Assembly: GCA_021234155.1 (NCBI GenBank)
Contig: JAJEKV010000058.1
Span: forward strand, 1,855,060-1,919,059
DNA from: Isoetes taiwanensis
Taxonomy: Eukaryota > Streptophyta > Lycopodiopsida > Isoetales > Isoetaceae
Length of the DNA: 64,000 nt
Reading direction: 5' to 3'
Shown here: in pieces, positions 1 through 11,190 of the stretch
How positions within the stretch are numbered: position 1 is the stretch's first letter
Layout of the letters: every line of letters begins with the position of its first letter
Made by a program: the position numbers and the translations under genes
The notes under the pieces: generated by a model
Databases searched by the model: none
What the model saw: only the letters and a program-made list of their open reading frames with translations
Told to the model about the DNA's origin: nothing

Positions 1-282
1 CTTTGACCCGTTGACCCGTCAACCCAAAACCCTAAGTGGCGGGCGGGGGTAATGCGTGTGTTTCTAGCGAGCCCGGCAACACCGGGTAGGGTGTGCCCGC
101 CACCTTTTGACTTTGACTTTGACTTTGACTTTGACTTTGACCTTGCCCTTTGCTTCTCATAGGTCTCCCCATTCAAGCTGCTTAACTTTGAATAACATGA
201 CACCATTTAACAACTCTAATCTCGCCCTTTGCTTCTCATAGATTAGAATATCACATGACACATAATTTTGTCATTTCCAACA
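1..282 (-). repeat. Copia 3' LTR, partial
   Basis: This matches the middle and right LTRs and ends at the same ...TTCCAACA on the plus strand (the TG of the minus-strand LTR start). It contains five full CTTTGA hexamers at 111-140. The distal part lies outside the window. Confidence 0.85.
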
Positions 283-291
283 TTCCCCTTC
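283..291 (-). promoter_or_regulatory. Polypurine tract, left copia
   Basis: On the minus strand this is GAAGGGGAA directly before the LTR start TGTTGG. This is the expected primer for plus-strand DNA synthesis. Its position fixes the element orientation as minus. Confidence 0.75.
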
Positions 292-299
292 ATGTGATA

Positions 300-975
300 T
301 TCCACTGTCATCACATTGTAACAATTTCCTTATTTCACGGAATCACGGATAAAGGTAGAGCCTTTGTAAGAATATCGCTCTTTGATCAATTTGTACTAAC
401 ATAGGTCAAATGCACTTGATTTCTTTTGACCATATCTCGATAAAATGAACTTCCATTTCAATGTGTTTTGACCTTTAGTTACAAAACTGGATTTTTGTCA
501 TGGCAATACAACTAGTATTATCACAATAAATGATTGTTGGTCCTCTTTGAGCAAATCAAATTCTGCCATAAGCCTTCTTTCCCAAATAAGTTCCTTAGTC
601 AGCGAGGCTCTTTGAGTTGTACTTTCGGCTTGACTAGATAAAGCAATCTTTGCTTTGCTTCTTGCACTTCAAGCAACTGGGGCTCCACCTAATAAAACAA
701 CATACCACGAAGTTGATTTTTAGTTTGTCTAAATCTCCTCCCCAATCAGCATCACAATAAGCACGCAATTGTAAAATTTGGTTTCATTAAATACTATACC
801 AAAATGCATTGTACCTTTTAAGTATTTGAGGATCCTTTTTTCTTTGCAATCCGGTGTCCTTTACCAGCCACGTCATTGTACCTACGAGAATATTAACTGC
901 AAATGCAATGTCCGGCCTAGTACAATTGGCTACATAGGACAAACAACCAATCAAACTTCGTAAGGTATTTTCTCC
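300..975 (-). pseudogene. Copia RNase H, left copy
   Basis: Minus-strand remnants of the copia RNase H domain follow the RT. The catalytic-type string CDADWGGD reads out around 736-762, and the block continues to the polypurine tract. Reading frames are broken by several small indels. Many of these are absent from the right copy and fall at CTG/CAG sites. For example, near 605 this copy reads GCTCTTTG where the right copy reads GTCAGCTG. In the family this domain removes the RNA template strand during reverse transcription. It is non-functional as written. Confidence 0.7.
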
Positions 976-999
976 ATTTGTTTGCTTTCGGCTTACGTT

Positions 1000-1860
1000 T
1001 TTGGACTCATATCTGCGAGATTACGTGACCGGGGAACCATAGGAGTATATGCCATATTGCAATCTTCCATATGAAATTTCTTCAACATGTTTTGAATATG
1101 CCCTTGTTGACTCAAAGCTAATATCTTGTGATTTACGTCCTGTAAACATCTATGCCCGAAACCTCTTTAACTCTCCAAGATCACTCATTTGGAATCGTTT
1201 CCTTAAGATATCTTTGCAATGATTTAGTACTTGAGTTCCCTTTGATATCATAATATTGTCATCAACATATAAAGCAATAATGCACCGGGCATCTCCCATT
1301 TTGAACCTATAGATATTACCATCATAATTGAGCTTCTCAAAACCTTGTTCTACAAGATATCCATCCATACATTTATACCATTCCCTAGGAGATTGTTTAA
1401 GACCATAAAAGCTGCTCTATTCAACTTCCAAATTTTTTCTTTTTCCTCTTCAAATCCGGTCGGGTCTTAAATAAATTTCCTCCTCTAACTTAGCATTCAA
1501 GAATCTTTGTACTTACATCCATATGATGGATTTCAAGGTCCAAGCATTAGCAATAGCTAATAACATTCTCAAACTATTTATCTTTACCAATGGTGAGAAT
1601 GTTTCATCAAAATCTTCTCCTTTTTTACGTGTGTAAAGCCTTGTGCAACAAATTACGGCTTTAAATTTCTTTGTATTTTTGTCTACTCCTGGTTTTATTC
1701 TATAGATCCACTTACTTCCAACTATATTCTTATCAGAAGGAATATCCACTACTGTATAAGTGTTTGTTCTTTTGAATGCTCTCATTTCTTCTTCCATAGC
1801 ACATTTCCAGTTCTTTCCATTCATATCTTGAGCGCCTCCATATAATTTTGTGGAATCTTG
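1000..1860 (-). pseudogene. Copia reverse transcriptase, left copy
   Basis: Two minus-strand open pieces (1513-1824 and 1150-1368) carry the copia RT. The N-terminal part has NIVGSKWIYRIKP and the finger region FSPLVKINSLRMLLA. The palm motif ALYVDDNIM lies at about 1,250-1,275, followed by DILRKRFQMSDLGELKRF. A frameshift between the two pieces breaks the frame. The YVDD aspartates are present. The right copy has the same domain with fewer breaks. Confidence 0.8.
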
Positions 1861-1999
1861 TGCGTTTCAAGTATCAAAATGTCAAATCTGATATTAATTT
1901 CTCCTACGAGATCTAAGTCTTTTACTTTTTCCAAGTTCAGTTCTACCATGAGACTCTAAATCATGTTTGGCTTCTTACGCCAACATTTGAGCTTCTGTT

Positions 2000-3215
2000 A
2001 AATGCGGGTTTTCTTTTTGGTCTATCAATTTTATCCATACGCCTCTTGGTGTTCAATCTCTTGCTCAACACGATTCCATACGGCTCAACAACATTACTTG
2101 GAATCATTTCTGACTCACTATCAGAGTCACTCAAATCTACCTGCTCCAATCCTTGAGTTTTTTCTTCTTCACTTATTGACTGATTTGTTTCCTCAATACT
2201 ATCTTTCCTTTCACTTTCACATGGATCTTCAGTATTTATCTTAGGAATTTTCCTATAAAATTCGTTTTCATTGAAGACCACATCTCTACTTACTATAATT
2301 TTTCTTCTAGCGGGGGTCATATAATCTGAATGCTTTTGAGTTAGAATCATACCCTACTAGATAAGATATGTATGCTCTATCATCCAACTTTTTCCTCAGT
2401 TCTTCAGGAACATGTACAAAGCATAAACATCCATATGCTTTTAATCTATCATAAGAAGGTGACTTACCAGACCAAAGCATTTCTGGAATTGCACCTTTAA
2501 TACTTGATGAAGGTAACAAGTTTTGAATGTAGACAGCTGTCTTCACAGCTTCATCCCATAAATAATTTGGTAAACCAGAATACTTCAACATGGATCTCAC
2601 AGCATCAAGCAAGGTTCTATTTTTCCTTTACTGCAACTCCATTTTGTTGTGGTGAGTATCTGCATGTCAATTGCCTCTTGATTCCCCTGTTTACACAAAA
2701 ACTTTAAATTCATCGAGAGATATATTCACCTCCCACAATGCGACCTTATGCACTTTATCTTTCTTCCGGTTTCTAGCTTCGGTTTCAGCGATAAATAACT
2801 TCAAAGCATCACTAGCTTGGTCTTTTGTTTTCAAAATATAACACTTGGTTTTTCTGCTGAAATCATCAATAAAGCTCATGAAATATTTATGCCCACTCAA
2901 ACTAGTAACATTTATAGGACCACATAAATCTGTATGTACCAAATCCAAAATGCCCTTTGCTCTTTTGTGTGACCTTTTAAATGGCAATCTTGATTGCTTT
3001 CAAGTTGGCGACCTCCACATAAAAACTTTTCATTTTGTACCTTGGCAGATATTAATCCCTTTTCCCCAAGCCTTTTAATTATTGCAGCATTTACATGACA
3101 TAATCTGTTATGCCATACTTTCACATCTGAATATTCCACAAGATTAATTTCATGAAGATGCTCCATATTCAATCCAAAAAGATTACCAACTCTTTTTGCC
3201 AATAAACTTTAATTC
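2000..3215 (-). pseudogene. Copia integrase, left copy
   Basis: Minus-strand pieces at 2912-3202, 2691-2987, 2307-2612 and 1961-2350 give the GAG-pre-integrase zinc region (WHNRLCHVN, CGG), the catalytic core start (LVHTDLCGPINV), and the C-terminal GKSPSYDRLKAYGCLCF block. The core is split. The second catalytic Asp region is damaged here, while the right copy keeps SDRGGEY and QNGVAERKNRT. The integrase would join element cDNA to host DNA. The many short frameshifts relative to the right copy are largely at CAG/CTG sites. Confidence 0.75.
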
Positions 3216-3269
3216 ACCATTAAGAAACACTTTACAATGGATCTGTTCAAAGCGACACTTTATATCCCA

Positions 3270-4420
3270 AATCCACCACCGGCATAAGGATATGAGATTT
3301 CTAACAAGGCTGGGCACACACAAAACATCTCTCAATTTTACAATTTTGCCATTTAAGTCAAACAACTCTAAAACTCCGGTTATCTTCTATTTTCTTCAAA
3401 CCCCCATCACCAAGTTGCACATGTCCTTCTTTCTTTTCCCACTCCTTAAGCATATGCAAATCACACATCACACTTTTTTCTGCTCCTAAATCTATAACAA
3501 CAAATTGGTTATTGCTTTTCCTTGGAAACTCTGAAACATTGCAAGTTAAATTCTTCCTTACCTCCAAGGTGTCATCCTCAAGTTCACCTTCACTACTATC
3601 TTGTTTTCTACCACATTAATACTTGAGCCTCCTTTGAATTTTCCCTTGCCCCGCCACCTCTATAAGTTCGAGGAAAATCTCCCTCGACCTCTTCCCTTTT
3701 TTAGGGCTTGGACAATCGAAGCAAAATGACCTTTGCCTTCACAATTGAAACATCTAAATTCCTTCTCACTATTGTTTGGACACTCACTCTTTAGGTGACC
3801 AAATTGATTACATGCATAACAAGGTCCTACTTTTCCTCTTGAAAAACCACCTCTTTTAGTCTTACACATACAAGATCTCTAAGGACTGATGAGCTTCCTC
3901 ACGAGTAATAGTAGGCTGTTCAAAATTAATGCGTATCATTACGATAGCATGCTCCTTGGAAGTGGCTACATTTTGAGTAAAGTTGCCAAGTGACTATTAT
4001 GAGATCTTTGCTCTTGCCAAAGCTAGTATTTGATCTTGTTCATTCAAGATATTTCCGGCTCCCTCAAGATCTGCAATAATGGAATCAAATCTCTCCAAAA
4101 AGTCGGTCAAGTTATCTTTCTCAAACAATTTCATCTTCCTTAAGCTGTTTTCTAGCACATCTATTTGTGAAGAACTTTTTGTTCATAGTGCTTTATCAAA
4201 TAATCCCACATTTCCTTAGGCTTCATGCCTCGAAGCTTCGATTTTAAAGGCGGTGCCTACCTTACACATGATTATGGCACGGGCCTCCATAATCTTAGCT
4301 TCATCTTACGCTCCGGGCTTCGGAGAAGTTGCCCTTCCGGTGGACACACCTTCACGAAGTTCCCCACGCACCCAGTTGAGCATTACTACTACTACTAGCG
4401 GGACTTGAATCACACGAGCT
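3270..4420 (-). pseudogene. Copia gag and protease, left copy
   Basis: The open piece at 3660-3869 holds the two zinc knuckles (CYACNQFGHLKSEC, then CFNCEGKGHFAS). The protease piece at 3358-3567 has VVIDLGAEKSVM, where the right copy has the canonical DSGA. Upstream gag sequence to about 4,420 is recognisable by similarity to the right copy but has no long open frame. Gag forms the particle shell and the protease processes the polyprotein. Confidence 0.7.
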
Positions 4421-4540
4421 AGTTGACTTGAATCCATCAAACAAATACCACAATTTTTCAAACTCGGTCGTTGCACTCTCCTTCAGTTGGACTACCATCA
4501 AACAAATTTGCCACAATTTTTATCCGAGGGCAGGGATTTG

Positions 4541-4553
4541 GTAAAGCTCCAAT
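4541..4553 (-). promoter_or_regulatory. Primer-binding-site remnant
   Basis: After the minus-strand LTR end TTCTAACA the sequence reads TTGGAGCTTTACC. Copia elements usually have TTGGTATCAGAGC (initiator tRNA-Met primer) here. This looks like that site with the TATCAG stretch missing. Confidence 0.45.
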
Positions 4554-5071
4554 GTTAGAATCTCCTTGGGATTGAACTCCCAAGACTATTTTTCAAACCC
4601 CTACACGCACTTTTTTGCATATCGCATTTTCGGTATATTTTCTATGACAATCAGGTCATATATATATTTTCTCATCAACTTTGGATATATCCACTTGTCA
4701 AATCGTGCATGCCCTTCATATAGAAAGTTTTCAACTTGCCTAAATAATAGGATGCCTGTTGTCCTTATCTTCCGGTATCGTTGACTTTGACCCGTTGACC
4801 AGTCAACCCAAAACCCTAAGTGGCGGGCGGGGGTGTGCTGTGTTTCTAGCGAGCCCAGCAACACCGGGTAGGGTGTGCCCGCCACCTTTGACTTTGACTT
4901 TGACTTTGACTTTGACTTTGACTTTGCCTTTCTGCCCACTGCTTCTCATAGGTCTCCCCATTCAAGCGCTTAACTTTGAATAACATGACACCATTTAACA
5001 ACTCTAATCTCATCCCCTTTGCTTCTCATAGATTAGAATATCACATGACACATAATTTGTCATTTCCAACA
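4554..5071 (-). repeat. Shared copia LTR (5' of left, 3' of right)
   Basis: A 518-bp LTR with TG...CA ends (plus strand TGTTAGAA...TTCCAACA). It holds six CTTTGA units at 4886-4921. It serves as the 5' LTR of the left element and the 3' LTR of the right one. Open frames inside it coding for repeated Lys-Ser are only translations of the hexamer array. Confidence 0.85.
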
Positions 5072-5082
5072 TTCCCCCCTTC
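5072..5082 (-). promoter_or_regulatory. Polypurine tract, right copia
   Basis: The minus strand reads GAAGGGGGGAA immediately before the LTR. It is equivalent to 283-291 but two G longer. Confidence 0.75.
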
Positions 5083-5289
5083 ATGTGATATTCCACTGTC
5101 ATCACATTGTAACAATTTCCTTATTTCACGGAATCGGATAAAGGTAGAGCCTTTGTAAGAATATCTGCTCTTTGATCAATTTGTACTAACATAGGTCAAA
5201 TGCACTTGATTTCTTTTGACCATATCTCGATAAAATGAACTTCCATTTCAATGTGTTTTGACCTTTTCGTTGCAAAAGCTGGATTTTTG

Positions 5290-5780
5290 TCATGGCAATG
5301 CAACTAGTATTATCACAATAAATGATTGTTGGTCCTCTTTGAGCAAATCAAATTCTGCCATAAGCCTTCTTTCCCAAATAAGTTCCTTAGTCAGCGAGGT
5401 CAGCTGAGTTGTACTTTCGGCTTGACTAGATAAAGCAATCTTTGCTTTGCTTCTTGCACTTCCAAACAACTGGGGCTCCACCTAATAAAACAACATACCA
5501 CGAAGTTGATTTTCGTTTGTCTAAATCTCCTCCCCAATCAGCATCACAATAAGCACGCAATTGTAAAATTGGTTTCATTAAATACTATACCAAAATGCAT
5601 TGTACCTTTTAAGTATTTGAGGATCCTTTTTGCTGCAATCCGGTGTCCTTTACCAGCCACGTCATTGTACCCTCACGAGAATATTAATAGCGCAAATGCA
5701 ATGTCCGGCCTAGTACAATTGGCTACATAGGACAAACAACCAATCAAACTTCGTAAGGTATTTTCTCCATTTGTTTGCTT
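5290..5780 (-). pseudogene. Copia RNase H, right copy
   Basis: The minus-strand piece at 5290-5481 includes SSQAESTTQLTSLTKELIW, the C-terminal RNase H helix region. The CDADWGGD site reads out near 5,528-5,555. The frame is interrupted between the two. It matches the left copy closely, with differences concentrated at CTG/CAG positions. Confidence 0.72.
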
Positions 5781-5789
5781 TCAAAACTT

Positions 5790-6690
5790 ACGTTTTTGGA
5801 CTCATATCTGCAGAGATTCGTGACCGGGGAACCATAGGAGTATATGCCATATTGCAATCTTCCATATGAAATTTCTTCAACATGTTTTGAATATGCCCTT
5901 GTTGACTCAAAGCTAATATCTTGTGATTTACGTCCCCAGTAAACATCTATGCCCGAAAACCTCTTTAACTCTCCAAGATCACTCATTTGGAATCGTTTCC
6001 TTAAGATATCTTTGCAATGATTTAGTACTTGAGTTCCCTTTGATATCATAATATTGTCATCAACATATAAAGCAATAATGCACCAGGCATCTCCCATTTT
6101 GAACCTATAGATATTACCATCATAATTGAGCTTCTCAAAACCTTGTTCTACAAGATATCCATCCATACATTTATACCATTCCCTAGGAGATTGTTTAAGA
6201 CCATAAAGCTGCTCTATTCAACTTCCAAATTTTTCCTTTTTCCTCTTCAAATCCGGTCGCGGGTCTTAAATAAATTTCCTCCTCTAACTTAGCATTCAAG
6301 AATCTTTGTACTTACATCCATATGATGGATTTCAAGGTCACAAGCATTAGCAATAGCTAATAACATTCTTAAACTATTTATCTTTACCAATGGTGAGAAT
6401 GTTTCATCAAAATCTTCTCCTTTTTTTACGTGTAAAGCCTTGTGCAACAAGTCTGGCTTTAAATTTCTTTGTATTTTTGTCTACTCCTGGTTTTATTCTA
6501 TAGATCCACTTACTTCCAACTATATTCTTATGAGAAGGAATATCCACTACTGTATAAGTGTTTGTTCTTTTGAATGCTCTCATTTCTTCTTCCATAGCAC
6601 ATTTCCAGTTCTTTCCATTCATATCTTGAACTGCCTCCATATAATTTTGTGGAATCTTGTGCGTTTCAAGTATCAAAATGTCAAATCTGA
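5790..6690 (-). pseudogene. Copia reverse transcriptase, right copy
   Basis: Minus-strand pieces at 6407-6676 and 5744-6166. The first holds SKWIYRIKP and FKARLVAQGF. The second starts GYLVEQGFEKLNYDG and carries ALYVDDNIM at about 6,044-6,073, then QMSDLGELKRFSGIDV. A frameshift near 6,250-6,410 separates them. The catalytic YVDD is intact. Copia RT copies element RNA into DNA inside the particle. This copy is cleaner than the left one but still not a single open frame. Confidence 0.82.
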
Positions 6691-6776
6691 TGATTAATTT
6701 CTCCTACACGAGATCTAAGTCTTTTACTTTTTCCAAGTTCGGTTCTACCATGAGACTCTAAATCATGTTTGGCTTC

Positions 6777-7977
6777 TTACGCCAACATTTGAGCTTCTGT
6801 TCGTCTGGGTTTTCTTTTTGGTCTATCAATTTTATCCACTTCTGCCTCTTGGTGTTCAATCTCTTGCTCAACACCTGATTCCACTTCTGGCTCAACAACA
6901 TTACTTGGAATCATTTCTGACTCACTATCAGAGTCACTCAAATCTACCTGCTCCAATCCTTGAGTTTTTTCTTCTTCACTTATTGACTGATTTGTTTCCT
7001 CAATACTATCTTTCCTTTCACTTTCACATGGATCTTCAGTATTTATCTTAGGAATTTTCCTATAAAATTCGTTTTCATTGAAGACCACATCTCTACTTAT
7101 TATAATTTTTCTTTTAGCAGGGTCATATAATCTGAATGCTTTTGAGTTAGAATCATACCCTACTAGATAAGATATGTATGCTCTATCATCCAACTTTTTC
7201 CTCAGTTCTTCAGGAACATGTACAAAGCATAAACACCCATATGCTTTTAATCTATCATAAGAAGGTGACTTACCAGACCAAAGCATTTCTGGAATTGCAC
7301 CTTTAATACTTGATGAAGGTAACAAGTTTTGAATGTAGACAGCTGTCTTCACAGCTTCATCCCATAAATAATTTGGTAAACCAGAATACTTCAACATGGA
7401 TCTCACAGCATCAAGCAAGGTTCTATTTTTCCTTTCTGCAACTCCATTTTGTTGTGGTGAGTATCTGCATGTCAATTGCCTCTTGATTCCCCTGTTTACA
7501 CAAAAAACTTTAAATTCATCAGAGATATATTCACCTCCCCTGTCTGACCTTATGCACTTTATCTTTCTTCCAGTTTCTAGCTCGGTTTCAGCATAAAAAT
7601 AACTTCAAAGCATCACTAGCTTGGTCTTTTGTTTTCAAAATATAACACTTGGTTTTTCTGCTGAAATCATCAATAAAGCTCATGAAATATTTATGCCCAC
7701 TCAAACTAGTAACATTTATAGGACCACATAAATCTGTATGTACCAAATCCAAAATGCCCTTTGCTCTTTTGTGTGACCTTTTAAATGGCAATCTTGATTG
7801 CTTTCCAAGTTGGCAGCCTCCACATAAAAACTTTTCATTTTGTACCTTGGCAGATATTAATCCCTTTTCCCCAAGCCTTTTAATTATTGCAGCATTTACA
7901 TGACATAATCTGTTATGCCATACTTTCACATCTGAATATTCCACAAGATTAATTTCATGAAGATGCTCCATATTCAA
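6777..7977 (-). pseudogene. Copia integrase, right copy
   Basis: Minus-strand open pieces at 7588-7977 and 6777-7475. The first has the GAG-pre-integrase segment (VWHNRLCHVN, CGGCQLGKQ) and the first catalytic Asp in LVHTDLCGP. The region near 7,530 encodes SDRGGEY, and the second piece holds PQQNGVAERKNRT with the catalytic Glu, then GYDSNSKAFRLYDP and an acidic C-terminus. The D-D-E set is therefore recoverable, but the two pieces are in different frames. Confidence 0.82.
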
Positions 7978-8039
7978 TCAAAAAGATTACCAACTCTTTT
8001 GCCAATAAACTTTAATTCACCATTAAGAAACACTTTACA

Positions 8040-9290
8040 ATGGATCTGTTTCAAACGACACTTTATATCCCAAATCCACCGGTGGCATACGGATATGAGA
8101 TTTCTAACAAGACTGGGGCACACACAAAACATCTCTCAATTTTACAATTTTGCCATTTAAGTCAAACAACTCTAAAACTCCAATATCTTCTATTTTCTTC
8201 AAACCCCCATCACCAAGTTGCACATGTCCTTCTTTCTTTTCCCACCCTTAAGCATATGCAAATCACACATCACACTTTTTTCTGCTCCTGAATCTATAAC
8301 AACAAATTGGTTATTGCTTTTCCTTGGAAACTCTGAAACATTGCAAGTTAAATTCTTCCTTACCTCCAAGGTGTCATCCTCAAGTTCACCTTCACTACTA
8401 TCTTGTTTTTCTACCACATTAATACTTGAGCCTCCTTTGAATTTTCCCTTGCCCCTGCCACCTCTATAAGTTCCAGAAAATCTCCCTCGACCTCTTCCCT
8501 TTTTAGGGCTTGGACAATCAGAAGCAAAATGACCTTTGCCTTCACAATTGAAACATCTAAATTCCTTCTCACTATTGTTTGGACACTCACTCTTTAGGTG
8601 ACCAAATTGATTACATGCATAACAAGGTCCTACTTTTCCTCTTGAAAAACCACCTCTTTTAGTCTTACACTCGCATACAAGATCTCGAGGGGACTGATGA
8701 GCTTCCTCCCCGAGTAATAGTAGACTGTTCAAATTACGTGCATTATCATTCGATAGCATGCTCCTTGGAAGTGGCTACATTTAGGAGTAAAGTTGCCAAG
8801 TGACTATTATGAGATCTTTGCTCTTGCCAAAGCTAGTATTTGATAATTGTTCATTCAAGATATTTCCAGCTCCCTCAAGATCTGCAATAATGGAATCAAA
8901 TCTCTCCAAAAAGTCGATCAAGTTATCTTTCTCAAACAATTTCATCTTCCTTAACTGTTTTTTTCTAGCACATCTATTTGTGAAGAACTTTTTTTGTTCA
9001 TAGTGCTTTATCAAATAATCCCACATTTCCTTAGGCTTCATGCCTCGAAGCTTCGGTTTTAAAGCGATTGCCTACCTTACACATGATTATGGCACGGGCC
9101 TCCATAATCTTAGCTTCATCTTACGCTCGAACTTCGGAGAAGTTGCCCTTCCAAGAGACACACCTTCACCTGAAGTTCCCCCGCACTGCATTGAGCATTA
9201 CTACTACTAGCGGCCGGGACTTGAATCACAAATGAAGCTAGTTGCACCCCTTACTGGACTACCATCAAACAAATACCACAATTTTTCAAA
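8040..9290 (-). pseudogene. Copia gag and protease, right copy
   Basis: The minus-strand frame at 8199-8759 carries both CCHC knuckles (8,583-8,628 and 8,511-8,553), a basic GRGRGRF stretch and the protease active site VVIDSGAEKSVM. An upstream gag piece lies at 8781-9041 (WDYLIKHYEQKKFF, DFLERFDSIIADLEGAG). The two are joined by a broken frame. The initiating region near 9,280 is damaged. Double knuckles and the DSGA protease are normal for copia. Confidence 0.8.
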
Positions 9291-9300
9291 CTCCAGTAAA

Positions 9301-9309
9301 GCTCTAATA
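9301..9309 (-). promoter_or_regulatory. Primer-binding-site remnant, right copia
   Basis: The minus strand reads TATTAGAGC, one base from the TATCAGAGC core of the usual tRNA-Met site. The LTR/PBS junction bases seen in the middle LTR (CAATGTTAGAAT on plus) are missing here. Confidence 0.4.
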
Positions 9310-9310
9310 C

Positions 9311-9820
9311 TCTCCCGCACCTATATTTGCATACACGCACCTGTATCTGCACTCAGCCGCATATTTTCTATGACAATCAGTCATATATATATTTTCTCAT
9401 CAACCTGGATATATCCACTTGTCAAATCGTGCATGCCCTTCATATAGAAAGTTTTTCAACTTGCCTAAATAATAGGATGCCTGTTGTCCTTATCTTCCAA
9501 ATATGGTTGACTTTGACCCGTTGACCGGTCAACCCAAAACCCTAAGTGGCGGGCGGGGGTGTCTTGTGTTTCTAGCGAGCCCGCCCAAAGAACACCGGTA
9601 GGGGGTGTGCCCCCACTTTGACTTTGACTTTGACTTTGACTTTGACTTTGACTTTGACTTTGACTTTGACTTTGACTTTGCTGCCACTGCTTCTCATAGG
9701 TCTCCCCCATTCAACTGCTTAACTTTGAATAACATGACACCATTTAACAACTCTAATCTACTGCCACTGCTTCTCATAGATTAGAATATCACATGACACA
9801 TAATTTTGTCATTTCCAACA
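9311..9820 (-). repeat. Copia 5' LTR, right
   Basis: Homologous to 4554-5071 and ends at the same TTCCAACA (9,820). Its first ~90 bp on the plus strand are diverged and shortened. It carries ten CTTTGA units. Confidence 0.8.
9616..9675. repeat. CTTTGA hexanucleotide microsatellite
   Basis: Ten perfect CTTTGA units, followed by CTTTGC. The same array has six units at 4886-4921 and five at 111-140, so the repeat number differs between otherwise matching LTRs. Confidence 0.95.
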
Positions 9821-11190
9821 AAATTTCTTGGCACTACCAGCCTAAACCAAATTAATTCCTTTCTTTAACAATGATGTAAGAGGCGCAGCAACCTTTAAAA
9901 TTTTAGGAACAAATTTATGATAATAACTTGCAAGCCCCATAATAGCTCTTATCTCTTTCACAGTCTGTGGTACTGGCCAATCCTTAGCAGCTTCAATGTT
10001 TGCAGGATCTGGTCCAACTCCATTCTCGGGAATCACATGATCCAAATACACCAATTTACATTGTGTAAAGGAACATTTGAACTCTTCCTTTAGTATATTC
10101 AAAGCCTATCTCACATGCTCCACATGTTCTTGCAAGGTTCTAAAATAAACTATAAAGTCATTAAAGAACATCAATATGAAATTATCCAGAATGGGTCTAA
10201 AAACATCGTTCATTAATTTCATAAAGATCGCATGAGCATTGCTTAAACCAAATAGCATCACAACACTCGTAGTGACAAAAAGGCAGTCTTATAAACATCC
10301 GACTCCTTAATCCTTATTTAGTGGTATCTGGCTCAAAGATCAATCTTAGTAAAATACTTAGCTTGATCCAATTGATCAAATAACTCGTCCACCCTGGTTA
10401 ATGCATACTTGTTTTTTACAAGACCTGATTAAGCATCGAATAATCAATACAAAGTCTTGACGTACCATCCTGGAGCACCAAATGGGGATGTACTGTGAAA
10501 ATTTGAAATATCCTTTGTGCAAATGACTAACTAGACAATGTAAACTTGGAACACAAAATAATTAGAACTTATGTTATTGACAACGAATTGAAGACTTAAC
10601 CATTGACAATGTCACTATTCATATGGCACTGCATGAAACACTGTAGCAATGGATTAGGCCTTGACGAGCTCGAGCTTGTTCCTCCAGAACAGCTACTGCA
10701 TACCTCGGATGATCATATCAATGCATTCACCTTGAACTTATAGGGCCGGATCCTACTGACTGGATTCAGATCTGGCCGAAGAGAAGCGTGAATCAGCTTC
10801 CGAAACCGTTGTTGCAACCTTTCTAATTCAAAAAGCTTTTTCCACGAAAACTTCCAATTTGAATAAAACCCATATTAAAAAGATATTCATTTACATGGTT
10901 ATTATAACCTTTCTTCAAAATAACCTCCATGATGTAGATATTGTCAACCTTTCCAAGTGGTTATTCTTCCCTTCTTGAGTTGTTCATTTCCATGATCATT
11001 GTATGCTATCTTTGGACAACTGAATTTGCATTAATATATTTCATATTGGGCCTTATGAAGACTTGATCCAACAATTTAGCTAATTGCTTTTGTATCTCGA
11101 CCATTTCTAAAGCATGAAACCTATAAGGTGGTCTTGGCATAGACTCTGATCCTAGAATGAGCTCGATCTTGTGATGTTCCACGTATTTAT
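9821..11190 (-). mobile_element. Ty3/gypsy reverse transcriptase remnant hosting the copia array
   Basis: The minus strand encodes a broken gypsy RT. At 11,040-11,190 is the N-terminal block (LAKLLDQVFIRPNMKY). At 10,100-10,488 are SPFGAP-like, DYR-like and IVYFRTLQEHVEHVR pieces. The frame at 9842-10102 has FNILKEEFKC, VPQTVKEIRAIMGLASYY and LTSLLKKG, which lead into RNase H. The copia LTR abuts the LTSLLKKG region at 9,821, so copia landed inside this element. The spacing and motif set resemble chromovirus-type gypsy. It is non-functional. Confidence 0.75.
10489..11035. other. ~545-bp insertion inside the gypsy RT
   Basis: The two RT blocks that should be adjacent (IRPNM... and ...SPFGAP) are separated by this stretch. 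I see no coding or terminal-repeat structure in it. Confidence 0.4.

Larger units (their letters stand above)
1..9820 (-). mobile_element. Tandem Ty1/copia LTR retrotransposon array
   Basis: Two copia elements read on the minus strand and share the LTR at 4554-5071, giving LTR-internal-LTR-internal-LTR. Each internal part carries, in transcription order, gag with two CCHC knuckles, an aspartic protease motif, integrase, reverse transcriptase with YVDD, and RNase H. The gag-PR-INT-RT-RH order is diagnostic of Ty1/copia. Internal lengths are close (283-4553 and 5072-9310). The left LTR is cut by the window edge. The right LTR abuts gypsy sequence at 9,821, so the array sits inside an older gypsy element. 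Such tandems usually arise by unequal recombination between LTRs, but an assembly duplication is also possible. Confidence 0.9.

Noticed and set aside
1-60. AAACCCTAAG resembling a plant telomere repeat
   Set aside because: A single unit, repeated only because it lies inside each copia LTR.
4601-4939. Minus-strand frame with repeated Lys-Ser residues
   Set aside because: It is the translation of the CTTTGA array in the copia LTR. The frame at 9465-9710 (Gln-Ser repeats) is the same artefact.
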